Shown here in pieces: positions 8,840 to 16,349 of a DNA stretch of 64,000 nt. Made by a program: the position numbers and the translations under genes. The stretch is from Verrucosispora sp. NA02020 (GTDB taxonomy: Bacteria; Actinomycetota; Actinomycetes; Mycobacteriales; Micromonosporaceae). The stretch lies in NCBI RefSeq assembly GCF_013364215.1, contig NZ_CP054923.1, positions 1,860,001 through 1,924,000 on the forward strand, written 5' to 3'. The notes beneath the pieces were generated by a model that ran no database searches, had not been told where the DNA came from, and was given only the letters and a program-made list of their open reading frames with translations. How positions within the stretch are numbered: position 1 is the stretch's first letter; each line of letters starts with the position of its first letter.

Positions 8840-11587
8840 CTAGTCCAGGCGGCGTTCCACCGGCAGCCGGGACCGGGTCAGCAGTGCCGCCCCGGCCATC
8901 GCCACCAGCGGCACCACGACCAGCACGCCGAGGGTGAGCCAGGGCACCAACAGCGGGTACGGCGGCTCCACCGGCCACCCCTCGGCCAGCCGTCGATTCG
9001 TGAAGGTCAGGATGATCATCGCCGAGCCGAGCCCGGCGACGATGCCCAGCAACGAACCGAGCACCGCGATCACGCCGGCCTGGCAGAGCGACAGCAGCTT
9101 CCGTACGCCCGGTCCGGCACCGACCGAGGCGAGTGTGGACAGGTCGGCCCGCCCCTCGGCGGCGGCGAGTCCGGTGGCGATCCCGGCGGCCCCCACGGTC
9201 ACCACCGCGGAGACCCCGGCCAGCAGGAGCAGCAGCGGCTCGGTGCCGGTGAAGCCGTGACCGAGCTCGAACTGCGCGCCGACCGGGCCGAGGTACTCCA
9301 GCGCGTCGACGAACCGGTCCCGCTGCCGCTGTCCCGGCGGCTCGGCGGCCTCGACCACCCAGCCGGTCTGTCGGACGGCGAGGTCGAGGCGGTCGGCTGC
9401 GGCGGGCGAGATGAGCAGCCAGGACGGTCTCAGGTGGCTCCGCACCGCGTACCCGGGCACGGTCGTCGTGGTCGCCTCCCCCGTCTCGCGTTTGTCGTCC
9501 TCGACGCGGAGGTGGACGCGGCCGTCGACGAGGTATCGCGAGTCCGTCACCACCGCGCCACCCGCGCGCAGGACGGCCGTGGCGGCGGTGACCTCGGCCG
9601 GCGTGGCGCCGGTGAGCATCGGCAGCGCCGCACCGTCGTCGACCGCCACCTGGACGTAGCCGTCGAGGTGGTCCTCGGCCGGCCACTGACAGCGGCGGTC
9701 GGCGCGGGCCCGCTGCTCGTCGGCTTCGCTGATCGACTCGTAGGGTCGCCATGGGCAGACCTGGTCCGGCGGCGCCACCGCGCTCACCACGCAGGCATCG
9801 AAATTCGTCCGGCAGCCGGCCGCGACCAGTGGGGCGACCGACCCGGCACCGAGATGGTCACGGGCCGCCGCGGTGACGGCGGCCCGGTCCGGTGGCCCGG
9901 TGGCGTCCGGGTCGTCGGCGGTGACCAGCACCGTCTGGCGCGGCAGCAGCGGACGGTACTGCTGGTCGGCGCGGACGTCGTCACTGGCGAGGAAGGCCCC
10001 GAGGGCGACGCTGCCGGCGACCGCCGCCATCACCGCCGAGATGGCCGGCGCGGTCGAGGAACGGTTGCGACTGGCGTCGCGTACCGCGATCCGGGGCGCC
10101 AGCGGGAGGAACCGGCCGAGCCGGGCCAGCAGTCCGACCAGCGTCGGCGTGGCGAAGACCAGCCCGAGTTCGCCGAGCACCAGCCCGGCGAGGATGACCG
10201 ACGAACGGACCATCGCCGCACCGATCCCGGCGATGACCAACCCGGTGACGGCCAGCAGCACACCGAGCGCCAGCCAGCGCCGCCGGTGGGTGGGCGCGCC
10301 GCGTCGGCCGGCGAGCCCGGCGACCACGTCCTGCCGGGCGGCGGTCCAGGCCGGCGCGAGCGCGGCCAGCACCCCGGCGAGTACGGCGACGAGTGCGATC
10401 ACGCCCAGCGCCGCCGGCCAGACGCGGTACCCGGCGAAGCGGTGCTGGAAGACGAACTCCTCGACCAGCGGCCGGGCGGCGAACGCGGAGAGCACACCGA
10501 GGGCCACCCCGGCGGCGGCACCGATGCATCCGAGCAGCACGCCGTCGGCGAGCACCACCCGGCGGAGCTGAGCCGCGTCGCCGCCGGCCACCGCGACGAG
10601 TGCCAGCTCCCGCCGCCGTCGCCGGACCCCCACCGCGAAGGCCGGGCCGACCAGCAGCACCACCTCCAGCAGACCCAGTCCGCCGACCAGCACCCCGGTG
10701 CCGATCTCCTCCGCGCCCAGGCTGTTGCCGAGCGGACGGACCGCCTCCACCGGGCTCGACGGAGCGGAGACGCGGGCACCGACCACCACTCCGTTGCGGT
10801 TGAGGTGGCGGAACAGGTCCTCGGTCACCGGCCCGGGGAGGTCGACCAGGAACACGGTGTCGTGGTCCAGCGAGCCCGACGGTTCACCGGCGGAACGCAG
10901 GAACGCCATCGGCTCCAGCGACTCCGGGAGTTCGACCACACCGACGACGGTCCAGCTCCTCGTGCCGTCCCGGGCGTTGAGCACGCCCCCGACGTCGACG
11001 CCGAGGGTACGCCGAGCGGCCCGGTTCAGCGCGACCTCGTCGGCCGTTGTCGGCACCCGACCATCGTGGACCCGAACGAGGCCGGCGGCGAGCGGATCGG
11101 CGAGGTCGACCTCGGTGGCGGGTACGTCGTCGCGGGTCCGGGTGCCGTCCCGGAGAGGAAGCGGCAGCCAGCGGCGTACCGGGAGGACCCGGCTGTCCGC
11201 CGGGAGCAGCCGGAGGATGTCGTCCACGGTGACCGTCTCGGGGATCCGGTCCTCCGGCGCGTTCCACACGCTGCCGTCGGCGTTCTGGGTGACCGGCCCC
11301 TGGCTGACCACCCGCAGCTCCGCGTCGGCGTTGCCGAGCCGCTGCTCCATCTTCTCGGCGGGGTCGAGCCGGGCCATGTCCGCGCTGACCGCGACGAAGG
11401 ACAGGGCCAGGACGGGCAGGACGATCATCGCCAGCACCAGAGCCGTACGCCCACGGGCCCGCGTCACCTCGCGGCGGGCGATCCGCAGCGCGGCCCGCCA
11501 GGAGCCCACCGTCTCGGCCAACCGGGTCCGGCGGGGCCGCTCGGGTGGGAGGTCGTGCACCGGCCGCGACTGGGGGCGGAGGGTCAC
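8840..11587 (-). CDS. FtsX-like ABC transporter permease
   Basis: A 915-residue permease with two FtsX/MacB-type halves. There is a first membrane span near residue 50 (ALVLAMIVLPVLALSF) and a long extracytoplasmic region to about 290. Three or four spans follow around 295-440, a further set lies around 450-540, then a second large outer loop and a final cluster of three spans (about 775-905). GTG 11587 overlaps the ATPase stop (GTGA). With the ATPase and PadR gene it forms a regulated export or lipoprotein-handling type ABC system. Such cassettes often respond to cell-envelope antibiotics; here that is inference. Confidence 0.9.
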   Translation of the reverse strand: MTLRPQSRPVHDLPPERPRRTRLAETVGSWRAALRIARREVTRARGRTALVLAMIVLPVLALSFVAVSADMARLDPAEKMEQRLGNADAELRVVSQGPVTQNADGSVWNAPEDRIPETVTVDDILRLLPADSRVLPVRRWLPLPLRDGTRTRDDVPATEVDLADPLAAGLVRVHDGRVPTTADEVALNRAARRTLGVDVGGVLNARDGTRSWTVVGVVELPESLEPMAFLRSAGEPSGSLDHDTVFLVDLPGPVTEDLFRHLNRNGVVVGARVSAPSSPVEAVRPLGNSLGAEEIGTGVLVGGLGLLEVVLLVGPAFAVGVRRRRRELALVAVAGGDAAQLRRVVLADGVLLGCIGAAAGVALGVLSAFAARPLVEEFVFQHRFAGYRVWPAALGVIALVAVLAGVLAALAPAWTAARQDVVAGLAGRRGAPTHRRRWLALGVLLAVTGLVIAGIGAAMVRSSVILAGLVLGELGLVFATPTLVGLLARLGRFLPLAPRIAVRDASRNRSSTAPAISAVMAAVAGSVALGAFLASDDVRADQQYRPLLPRQTVLVTADDPDATGPPDRAAVTAAARDHLGAGSVAPLVAAGCRTNFDACVVSAVAPPDQVCPWRPYESISEADEQRARADRRCQWPAEDHLDGYVQVAVDDGAALPMLTGATPAEVTAATAVLRAGGAVVTDSRYLVDGRVHLRVEDDKRETGEATTTTVPGYAVRSHLRPSWLLISPAAADRLDLAVRQTGWVVEAAEPPGQRQRDRFVDALEYLGPVGAQFELGHGFTGTEPLLLLLAGVSAVVTVGAAGIATGLAAAEGRADLSTLASVGAGPGVRKLLSLCQAGVIAVLGSLLGIVAGLGSAMIILTFTNRRLAEGWPVEPPYPLLVPWLTLGVLVVVPLVAMAGAALLTRSRLPVERRLD

Positions 11588-12393
11588 CGAAGACTGCCGG
11601 AGAGCAGCGCGTCGACACCGGCCAGCGGGGCGGTCGAGTCGACCGTCACACCGTCGCGCAGGAACACCACCCGGTCCGCCCAGGCGGCGTGCCGCGCCTC
11701 GTGGGTGACCAGCACACCGGCGGCTCCGGCGTCGACCCGGCGGCGCAGCAGCCGCAGGACGGCCTCACCGGTCTGCGAGTCCAGCGCTCCGGTCGGCTCG
11801 TCGGCCAGCACCAGACGTCTTTCGCCGACCAGCGCCCGGGCGATCGCGACGCGCTGCTGCTGGCCGCCGGAGAGCTGGTCGGGGAACCGGTCACCGAGTT
11901 CGGTCAGACCCACCTCGGTCAACGCGTCGAGCGCCAGCCGGCGGGCCCGCCGGACGCCCGCGCCGTCGAGTTCGAGGGGGAGGGAGACGTTCTCGGCGGC
12001 GGTCAGACTGCCGATGAGGTTGAGGTTCTGGAAGATGTACCCGATCCGGCGGCGGCGCAGCCGGGCCAGGCCACGCCGGTCCAGGGTGTGCAGCGGCTGT
12101 CCCTCGACGAGCACGTGACCGGTGGTCGGGCTGTCCAGCCCGCCGGCCAGGGTCAGCAGGGTCGACTTGCCGGAGCCGGAGGGACCCATCACGGCGACCA
12201 GTTCGCCGGGGCGGACGACCAGGCTCACCCCGCGCAGCGCGTGCACCGCGGCCGGGCCGCTGCCGTGGGTCCGGTGCACGTCCCGCAGCTCCAGCACGGC
12301 CTCCAGCACGGGCCCGGTGTCGTCGGGAATGCCGGAGTCGGATGTCGCGGCGGTGTCACGGGTACGCGACGTCTGCCGCTCGTCCGCGCTCAC
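11584..12393 (-). CDS. ABC transporter ATP-binding protein (MacB/LolD type)
   Basis: ATPase of 269 residues, slightly long because of a 30-residue N-terminal tail. Walker A GPSGSGKSTLL, Q-loop IFQNLNL, signature LSGGQQQR and Walker B LVLADEPTGALD are all intact, and the switch His is in VTHEARHA. It energises the adjacent FtsX-type permease. GTG 12393 overlaps the PadR stop by 4 bp, and its own stop overlaps the permease start, so the three genes are translationally coupled. Confidence 0.95.
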   Translation of the reverse strand: MSADERQTSRTRDTAATSDSGIPDDTGPVLEAVLELRDVHRTHGSGPAAVHALRGVSLVVRPGELVAVMGPSGSGKSTLLTLAGGLDSPTTGHVLVEGQPLHTLDRRGLARLRRRRIGYIFQNLNLIGSLTAAENVSLPLELDGAGVRRARRLALDALTEVGLTELGDRFPDQLSGGQQQRVAIARALVGERRLVLADEPTGALDSQTGEAVLRLLRRRVDAGAAGVLVTHEARHAAWADRVVFLRDGVTVDSTAPLAGVDALLSGSLR

Positions 12394-12971
12394 CGCCAGG
12401 CCTCCTCACCACTGCGGCCCGCCGCCTCGGGCAGTGGCGTCGGGCCGGGTGCCGGGGGGCGGTGCCGCACCAGGCTGCTCTCACAGTGGTCGAGCCAGCG
12501 CACCTCCGCCTCGGCCTGGAAGACCATCGCGTCCAGCACCAGTCGCCATGGCAGGTCCTCGGGCCGGTCGCTGGAGTACTTCAACCGGGTCAGCTCCTGG
12601 AGTGTCCGCATCGTCGCGGTGCGCTGGGTCTGCACCACGGTACGAACGTCCACGCCCGGTGTGGTCAGCGCCAACGCCAGCTTGATCGCCAGTTCGTCAC
12701 GGGGCCGGTCGTTGCGGCTGATCGGGGTGGCGAACCACAGCGTCAGGTCCGCCCGTCCGGCTTCGGTGATCTCGTACGGCCGCTGCCCGGCCTCGCTCTC
12801 CGGCAGCGACCGCACCAGCCCGTCCCGCTCCAGCCGGGACAGGGTGGTGTAGACCTGCCCGATGTTGAGCGGCCAGGTGGAGCCGGTCGACTCCTCGAAG
12901 GCGGCCCGGAGCTGGTAGCCGTACATCTGGCCACGTTCGAGCAGGGCGAGCAGGCCGTGACGGATGGACAT
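12390..12971 (-). CDS. PadR family transcriptional regulator
   Basis: 193 residues. The N-terminal winged helix (LLALLERGQMYGYQLRAAFEE, then NIGQVYTTLSRLERDGLV) is the PadR signature. A C-terminal helical dimerisation and ligand region is typical of the longer PadR class. It is the first gene of the operon with the ABC ATPase and permease. Palindromic DNA just upstream of its ATG suggests autorepression, relieved by a ligand that the transporter probably exports. Confidence 0.93.
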   Translation of the reverse strand: MSIRHGLLALLERGQMYGYQLRAAFEESTGSTWPLNIGQVYTTLSRLERDGLVRSLPESEAGQRPYEITEAGRADLTLWFATPISRNDRPRDELAIKLALALTTPGVDVRTVVQTQRTATMRTLQELTRLKYSSDRPEDLPWRLVLDAMVFQAEAEVRWLDHCESSLVRHRPPAPGPTPLPEAAGRSGEEAWR

Positions 12972-12984
12972 GGAACGGGAGTAT

Positions 12985-12999
12985 GCATACCTGGTATGC
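12985..12999. promoter_or_regulatory. Candidate PadR operator
   Basis: GCATACCTGGTATGC is a perfect inverted repeat with a 1-nt centre, 14 bp upstream of the PadR ATG. A second short palindrome, GTATGCATAC (12981-12990), overlaps it. On the minus strand the sequence ends in GCATACT, a possible -10 box, so a bound repressor would block transcription. ATAC/GTAT half-sites are typical of PadR-family operators. Confidence 0.65.
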
Positions 13000-13056
13000 C
13001 ATCCGCAACCGGTGCGGACCGTGACGCTGCCTACCCATCGACCGGGGTGGCGTCCC

Positions 13057-13518
13057 TCAGGCGGGGCGACCCGGGAACGGCACGGTCAGCGGGGTGGTGC
13101 CGGCGCTGCGCCGCCACCGTGTCGCCCGGACCGCGTAGTCGACCAGGGCGGCCAGGGCCCGCTCCCGCTCGGCGCCGGTGCTGACCGGCAGTGCCGCCCG
13201 CCAGAACGCCGCCGTCCGCTCCTCCACCTCGATCGCGAGCCGCAGCGCGCTGGCCCGGTCGGTCACCGGGAACGGCAGGGAGTAACCGGCCCGGTCCGGC
13301 GGCACCGTTCCGCCACCGGTGCTGATCTGCATCACCAGCGCGTCCCGCCGGCCCCGGTGGGCCGCCTCCGCGTCGGCGGCGGCCTTCCGATCGTCGCCGG
13401 TCAGGCGTACACCGATCGGGCCGTAGGCCCAGATGGCGGCGTACTCGGCGGTCAACGCCCCGGCGAGCGCCTCGCCCGGCCCGGCCGGCGCACCGCGCCC
13501 GGTGAACCGCCCGTTCAT
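13057..13518 (-). CDS. DUF4439-type ferritin-like helical protein
   Basis: 153 residues, mostly helical. It resembles the actinobacterial DUF4439 family, predicted to adopt a ferritin-like bundle: EYAAIWAYG near residue 25, EAAHRGRRDAL near 50, and EVEERTAAFWR near 100. The Glu/His spacing looks like a four-helix bundle, but a full diiron motif is not evident. Its start overlaps the stop of the upstream lipoprotein gene by 4 bp (ATGA), so the two are made together. Similar pairs sit beside rimP-nusA in other actinobacteria. Function unknown. Confidence 0.75.
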   Translation of the reverse strand: MNGRFTGRGAPAGPGEALAGALTAEYAAIWAYGPIGVRLTGDDRKAAADAEAAHRGRRDALVMQISTGGGTVPPDRAGYSLPFPVTDRASALRLAIEVEERTAAFWRAALPVSTGAERERALAALVDYAVRATRWRRSAGTTPLTVPFPGRPA

Positions 13519-14027
13519 CGCAGCGCCTCCAGGTGGCTGGCGCGGGCGGCGGCGACGGAGCCCAGCACCGCGGCGCGGTCGGCCGGCGCGGCGGCGCAGG
13601 CGGCCTTGGCCGACTCCCGGCCGGTCCGCTCGGCCTGGCGCAACGCGGCCAGCGTGGCGGCCGGCTCACCCGGCCGGACGGCGGGGGAGGACCAGGTCGC
13701 CCCGCTCGGAACGGCCGGGCCGGACGATGTCGCGGCACCGGTCAGCCGGGCCAGTTCGGCCGCGTGCGCCTCGTGCGACTCGGCGAGCGGGACGAGCCGG
13801 GCGGCCAGGTCGGGGTGGGCGGTGGCGGCGGCGCGCAGCCCCGCGGCGAGACCCAACGACTCGTCGACCAGCGGGGCCAGCGGGTCCGGCTCCGGTGGCT
13901 GCTCGTCCCCGCCGAAGAGACCGCAACCGCTCAGCGGCACGGCGGACCCACCCAGCGCCAGCAGCGCACCGGCCCGCAGGACCCTGCGCCGGGACAGCTC
14001 GGCGGACCCGTCCGGCCGACTCGTCAT
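13515..14027 (-). CDS. Putative Tat-exported lipoprotein
   Basis: 170 residues. It begins with a twin-arginine signal (SRRRVLRAG), a hydrophobic stretch and a lipobox LSGC near residue 36, so it is probably exported and lipid-anchored. The mature part is Ala-rich and helical with regular His/Glu residues (LAESHEAHAAELARL), like a ferritin-type bundle. ATG 14027 is preferred because GGTGGTG lies 6 nt upstream; ATG 14057 would add ten residues before the signal. It is translationally coupled to the DUF4439-type gene. Function not recognised. Confidence 0.75.
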   Translation of the reverse strand: MTSRPDGSAELSRRRVLRAGALLALGGSAVPLSGCGLFGGDEQPPEPDPLAPLVDESLGLAAGLRAAATAHPDLAARLVPLAESHEAHAAELARLTGAATSSGPAVPSGATWSSPAVRPGEPAATLAALRQAERTGRESAKAACAAAPADRAAVLGSVAAARASHLEALR

Positions 14028-14201
14028 GCCCATCACCACCGGACAAGTCAACACCATCGCCGTGGGCCGTGTGGCGCGGTGGCGCCGGTGCGCCGCCCGG
14101 GCTCTCCTTCGCCGGGCGCGTTACGCTCTGCGCAACCACCGGCGCGCCCGCACCGGTGGCGTGCCGGCATGGCGGCCGACGAGCAGTGGAAGGTCCAACA
14201 G

Positions 14202-14870
14202 ATGACGCAGCGTGGCCGTGCCACCAGAACGACGGGGCGACCCCGTGGCGGTCAGGCTCCGCGAGGTGGTCCCGCGCCGCGCACTGCTGCGCAGGGGGGC
14301 CGGGGTGACCTGGCCGCCCGCCGTGAGCGGCTGCGCGCGGTGATCGCACCGGTCGTCGCCGAGGCCGGCTACGACCTGGAGGACCTGGCCGTCTCCCGGG
14401 CCGGACGACGACACGTGGTACGCGTGATCGTCGACGCCGACGGCGGCATCAACCTGGACGCGGTCGCCGACGTGTCGCGGGCGGTCTCGGCAGCGCTGGA
14501 CGCGGCCGAGGAGACCGGCGGCGACATCGTCGCCGGGGAGTACCAACTGGAGGTCAGCTCGCCGGGGGTGGACCGCCCGCTGACCCTGCCCCGGCACTGG
14601 CGGCGCAACGTGGGCCGGCTGGTCCGGGTGACCGTGCGCGGCGGGACGACCGACGGCCGACCGGCCGGCGACCGGCAGGTCACCGGGCGGGTGGTCGAGG
14701 CCGACGACGAGCGCGTGGTGCTGGAGACCGACACCGAAAGCGCCGGGTGGGCGTACGCCGACCTGGGGCCGGGCCGGGTGCAGGTCGAGTTCAGCCGCCT
14801 CGACGACCTGGCCGAATCAGAAGACCTCGACGACGATGACGATGACGATGTGGAGGACGAGGAGAGGTGA
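14202..14870 (+). CDS. rimP: Ribosome maturation factor RimP
   Basis: 222 residues, needed for 30S subunit assembly. After a basic, low-complexity N-terminal 45 residues come the RimP core ([37 protein letters not shown]) and [14 protein letters not shown], followed by the SH3-like C-terminal domain. The tail ends in a run of Asp/Glu. GGAAGG sits 8 nt before ATG 14202. Its stop overlaps the nusA GTG start (GTGA), the classical rimP-nusA coupling. Confidence 0.94.
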   Translation: MTQRGRATRTTGRPRGGQAPRGGPAPRTAAQGGRGDLAARRERLRAVIAPVVAEAGYDLEDLAVSRAGRRHVVRVIVDADGGINLDAVADVSRAVSAALDAAEETGGDIVAGEYQLEVSSPGVDRPLTLPRHWRRNVGRLVRVTVRGGTTDGRPAGDRQVTGRVVEADDERVVLETDTESAGWAYADLGPGRVQVEFSRLDDLAESEDLDDDDDDDVEDEER

Positions 14871-15910
14871 ACATCGACCTCGCGGCGCTGCGCGCACTCG
14901 AGCGCGAGCGGGAGATCCCGTTCGACACGATCCTGGCGGCGATCGAGACCGCGCTGCTGACCGCGTACCGGCACACCGAGGGTGCGCAGTCGCACGCCCG
15001 GGTGGAGATCGACCGCAAGACCGGCGTGGCCCTGGTCTACGCCCAGGAACTGGGCGACGAGGGCACCGTCGACCGGGAGTGGGACGACACTCCGCACGAC
15101 TTCGGGCGGATCGCCGCCATGACCGCCAAGCAGGTCATCCTCCAGCGGTTGCGGGAGGCCACCGACGAGGTGCACTTCGGCGAGTACGCGGGCCGCGACG
15201 GTGACCTGGTGACCGGGGTGGTGCAGGCGCACGAGGCCCGGGCCGAGAAGGGCATCGTCACGGTCGACCTGGGCAAGCTGGAGGGGGTGCTGCCCCAGTC
15301 CGAGCAGGTGCCCGGCGAGCGGTACACCCACGGCGAGCGGATCCGGTGCGTGGTGGTGCACGTGGCCAAGGGGATGCGCGGCCCGCAGATCACGCTCTCG
15401 CGTACCCACCCGAACCTGGTGAAGAAGCTCTTCGCCCTGGAGGTTCCGGAGATCGCCGACGGCACGGTCGAGATCGGCGCGATCGCGCGTGAGGCCGGTC
15501 ACCGGACGAAGATCGCGGTCCGCTCCACCACTCCCGGGGTCAACGCCAAGGGCGCCTGTATCGGCCCGATGGGGCAGCGGGTCCGGGCGGTGATGAGCGA
15601 GCTGCACGGCGAGAAGATCGACATCATCGACTGGTCCGACGACCCGGCGACCTTCGTCGGCAACGCGTTGTCGCCGGCGAAGGCGCTGCGGGTCGAGGTG
15701 GTGGACCTGGGTGCCCGCGCGGCCCGGGTGACCGTGCCGGACTTCCAGCTCTCCCTGGCGATCGGGCGGGAGGGGCAGAATGCCCGGCTTGCTGCCCGAC
15801 TGACCGGTTGGCGGATCGACATCCGGTCCGACGCGGAACAGACTGGCTCCAGTGGGCGGCCCGGAGCCGACCCCGTCCGGGAGCCAGGCGGAGCGGTCTC
15901 GGGAAGCTAG
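14867..15910 (+). CDS. nusA: Transcription elongation/termination factor NusA
   Basis: 347 residues, the short actinobacterial form without the acidic C-terminal repeats. Order: N-terminal RNA-polymerase-binding domain (1-105), S1 domain (about 110-185), and two KH domains with [14 protein letters not shown] near 230 and [13 protein letters not shown] near 300. It controls pausing, termination and antitermination. The GTG start at 14867 overlaps the rimP stop. The gene is followed directly by ylxR and infB, the standard nusA operon. Confidence 0.96.
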   Translation: MNIDLAALRALEREREIPFDTILAAIETALLTAYRHTEGAQSHARVEIDRKTGVALVYAQELGDEGTVDREWDDTPHDFGRIAAMTAKQVILQRLREATDEVHFGEYAGRDGDLVTGVVQAHEARAEKGIVTVDLGKLEGVLPQSEQVPGERYTHGERIRCVVVHVAKGMRGPQITLSRTHPNLVKKLFALEVPEIADGTVEIGAIAREAGHRTKIAVRSTTPGVNAKGACIGPMGQRVRAVMSELHGEKIDIIDWSDDPATFVGNALSPAKALRVEVVDLGARAARVTVPDFQLSLAIGREGQNARLAARLTGWRIDIRSDAEQTGSSGRPGADPVREPGGAVSGS

Positions 15911-15913
15911 GGG

Positions 15914-15919
15914 TAGACT
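15914..15919 (+). promoter_or_regulatory. Leaderless -10 box of ylxR
   Basis: TAGACT, then 7 nt, then the GTG of ylxR. No ribosome binding site precedes that GTG, so an internal leaderless promoter just after the nusA stop is likely and decides the start. Confidence 0.5.
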
Positions 15920-15926
15920 TCTTCCA

Positions 15927-16256
15927 GTGGCACGACGCGCGCTGCCGGAGCGCACCTGTGTGGGCTGCCGACGGCGGGCACCGGCCAGTGAACTACTGCG
16001 GATCGTCGCGGTCGGTGACGAGGCTGGGTTCAGCCTTCGACCCGATCCGGCCCGCAGACTGCCGGGTCGGGGAGCGAACATGCACCCAGATCCGGCCTGC
16101 TTCGCGCAGGCAGTGCGGCGTCGCGCCTTCGGGCGCGCGCTGCGCCTCGCCGGGGTTCCGGATGACGGCACCCTCGCGGAGTACCTGACGCGTCAACCAC
16201 CACGTCCGGTCGTCCGACCGGGTGTGGCCGCTAGCAAGGTAGGACGACCGACATGA
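15927..16256 (+). CDS. ylxR: YlxR family RNA-binding/regulatory protein
   Basis: 109 residues of the YlxR (DUF448) family, found between nusA and infB in most Gram-positive genomes. The signature PERTCVGCRRRAP is at residues 7-19 and GRGANMHPDPACFAQAVRRRAF near 50-70. Family members bind RNA or RNase P RNA, or act as nucleoid-associated regulators; which applies here is unknown. GTG 15927 is chosen because homology begins here and a TAGACT box lies 7 nt upstream. Confidence 0.9.
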   Translation: MARRALPERTCVGCRRRAPASELLRIVAVGDEAGFSLRPDPARRLPGRGANMHPDPACFAQAVRRRAFGRALRLAGVPDDGTLAEYLTRQPPRPVVRPGVAASKVGRPT

Positions 16257-16302
16257 GCACACGATGAAGTCCCAGAAATGACCAGGCTTCAAGTGCACGA
16301 GT

Positions 16303-16334
16303 GAGGTCGCTGCGGGTGCTGCCCGCACGACCTC
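16303..16334 (+). promoter_or_regulatory. Hairpin in the infB leader
   Basis: GAGGTCG and CGACCTC flank TGCGGG and CCCGCA, giving a 13-bp stem with one bulged C and a TGCTG loop. It ends 6 nt before the infB Shine-Dalgarno AGGAG. No T-run follows, so it looks more like a leader structure or processing site than a terminator. Confidence 0.5.
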
Positions 16335-16349
16335 GGAGTGAGGAGTGCA

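Noticed and set aside
9257..12852. Long plus-strand frames opposite the FtsX/ABC/PadR genes
   Set aside because: Composition is Arg/His/Gly/Asp-rich without a fold, and the minus-strand genes have full motifs.
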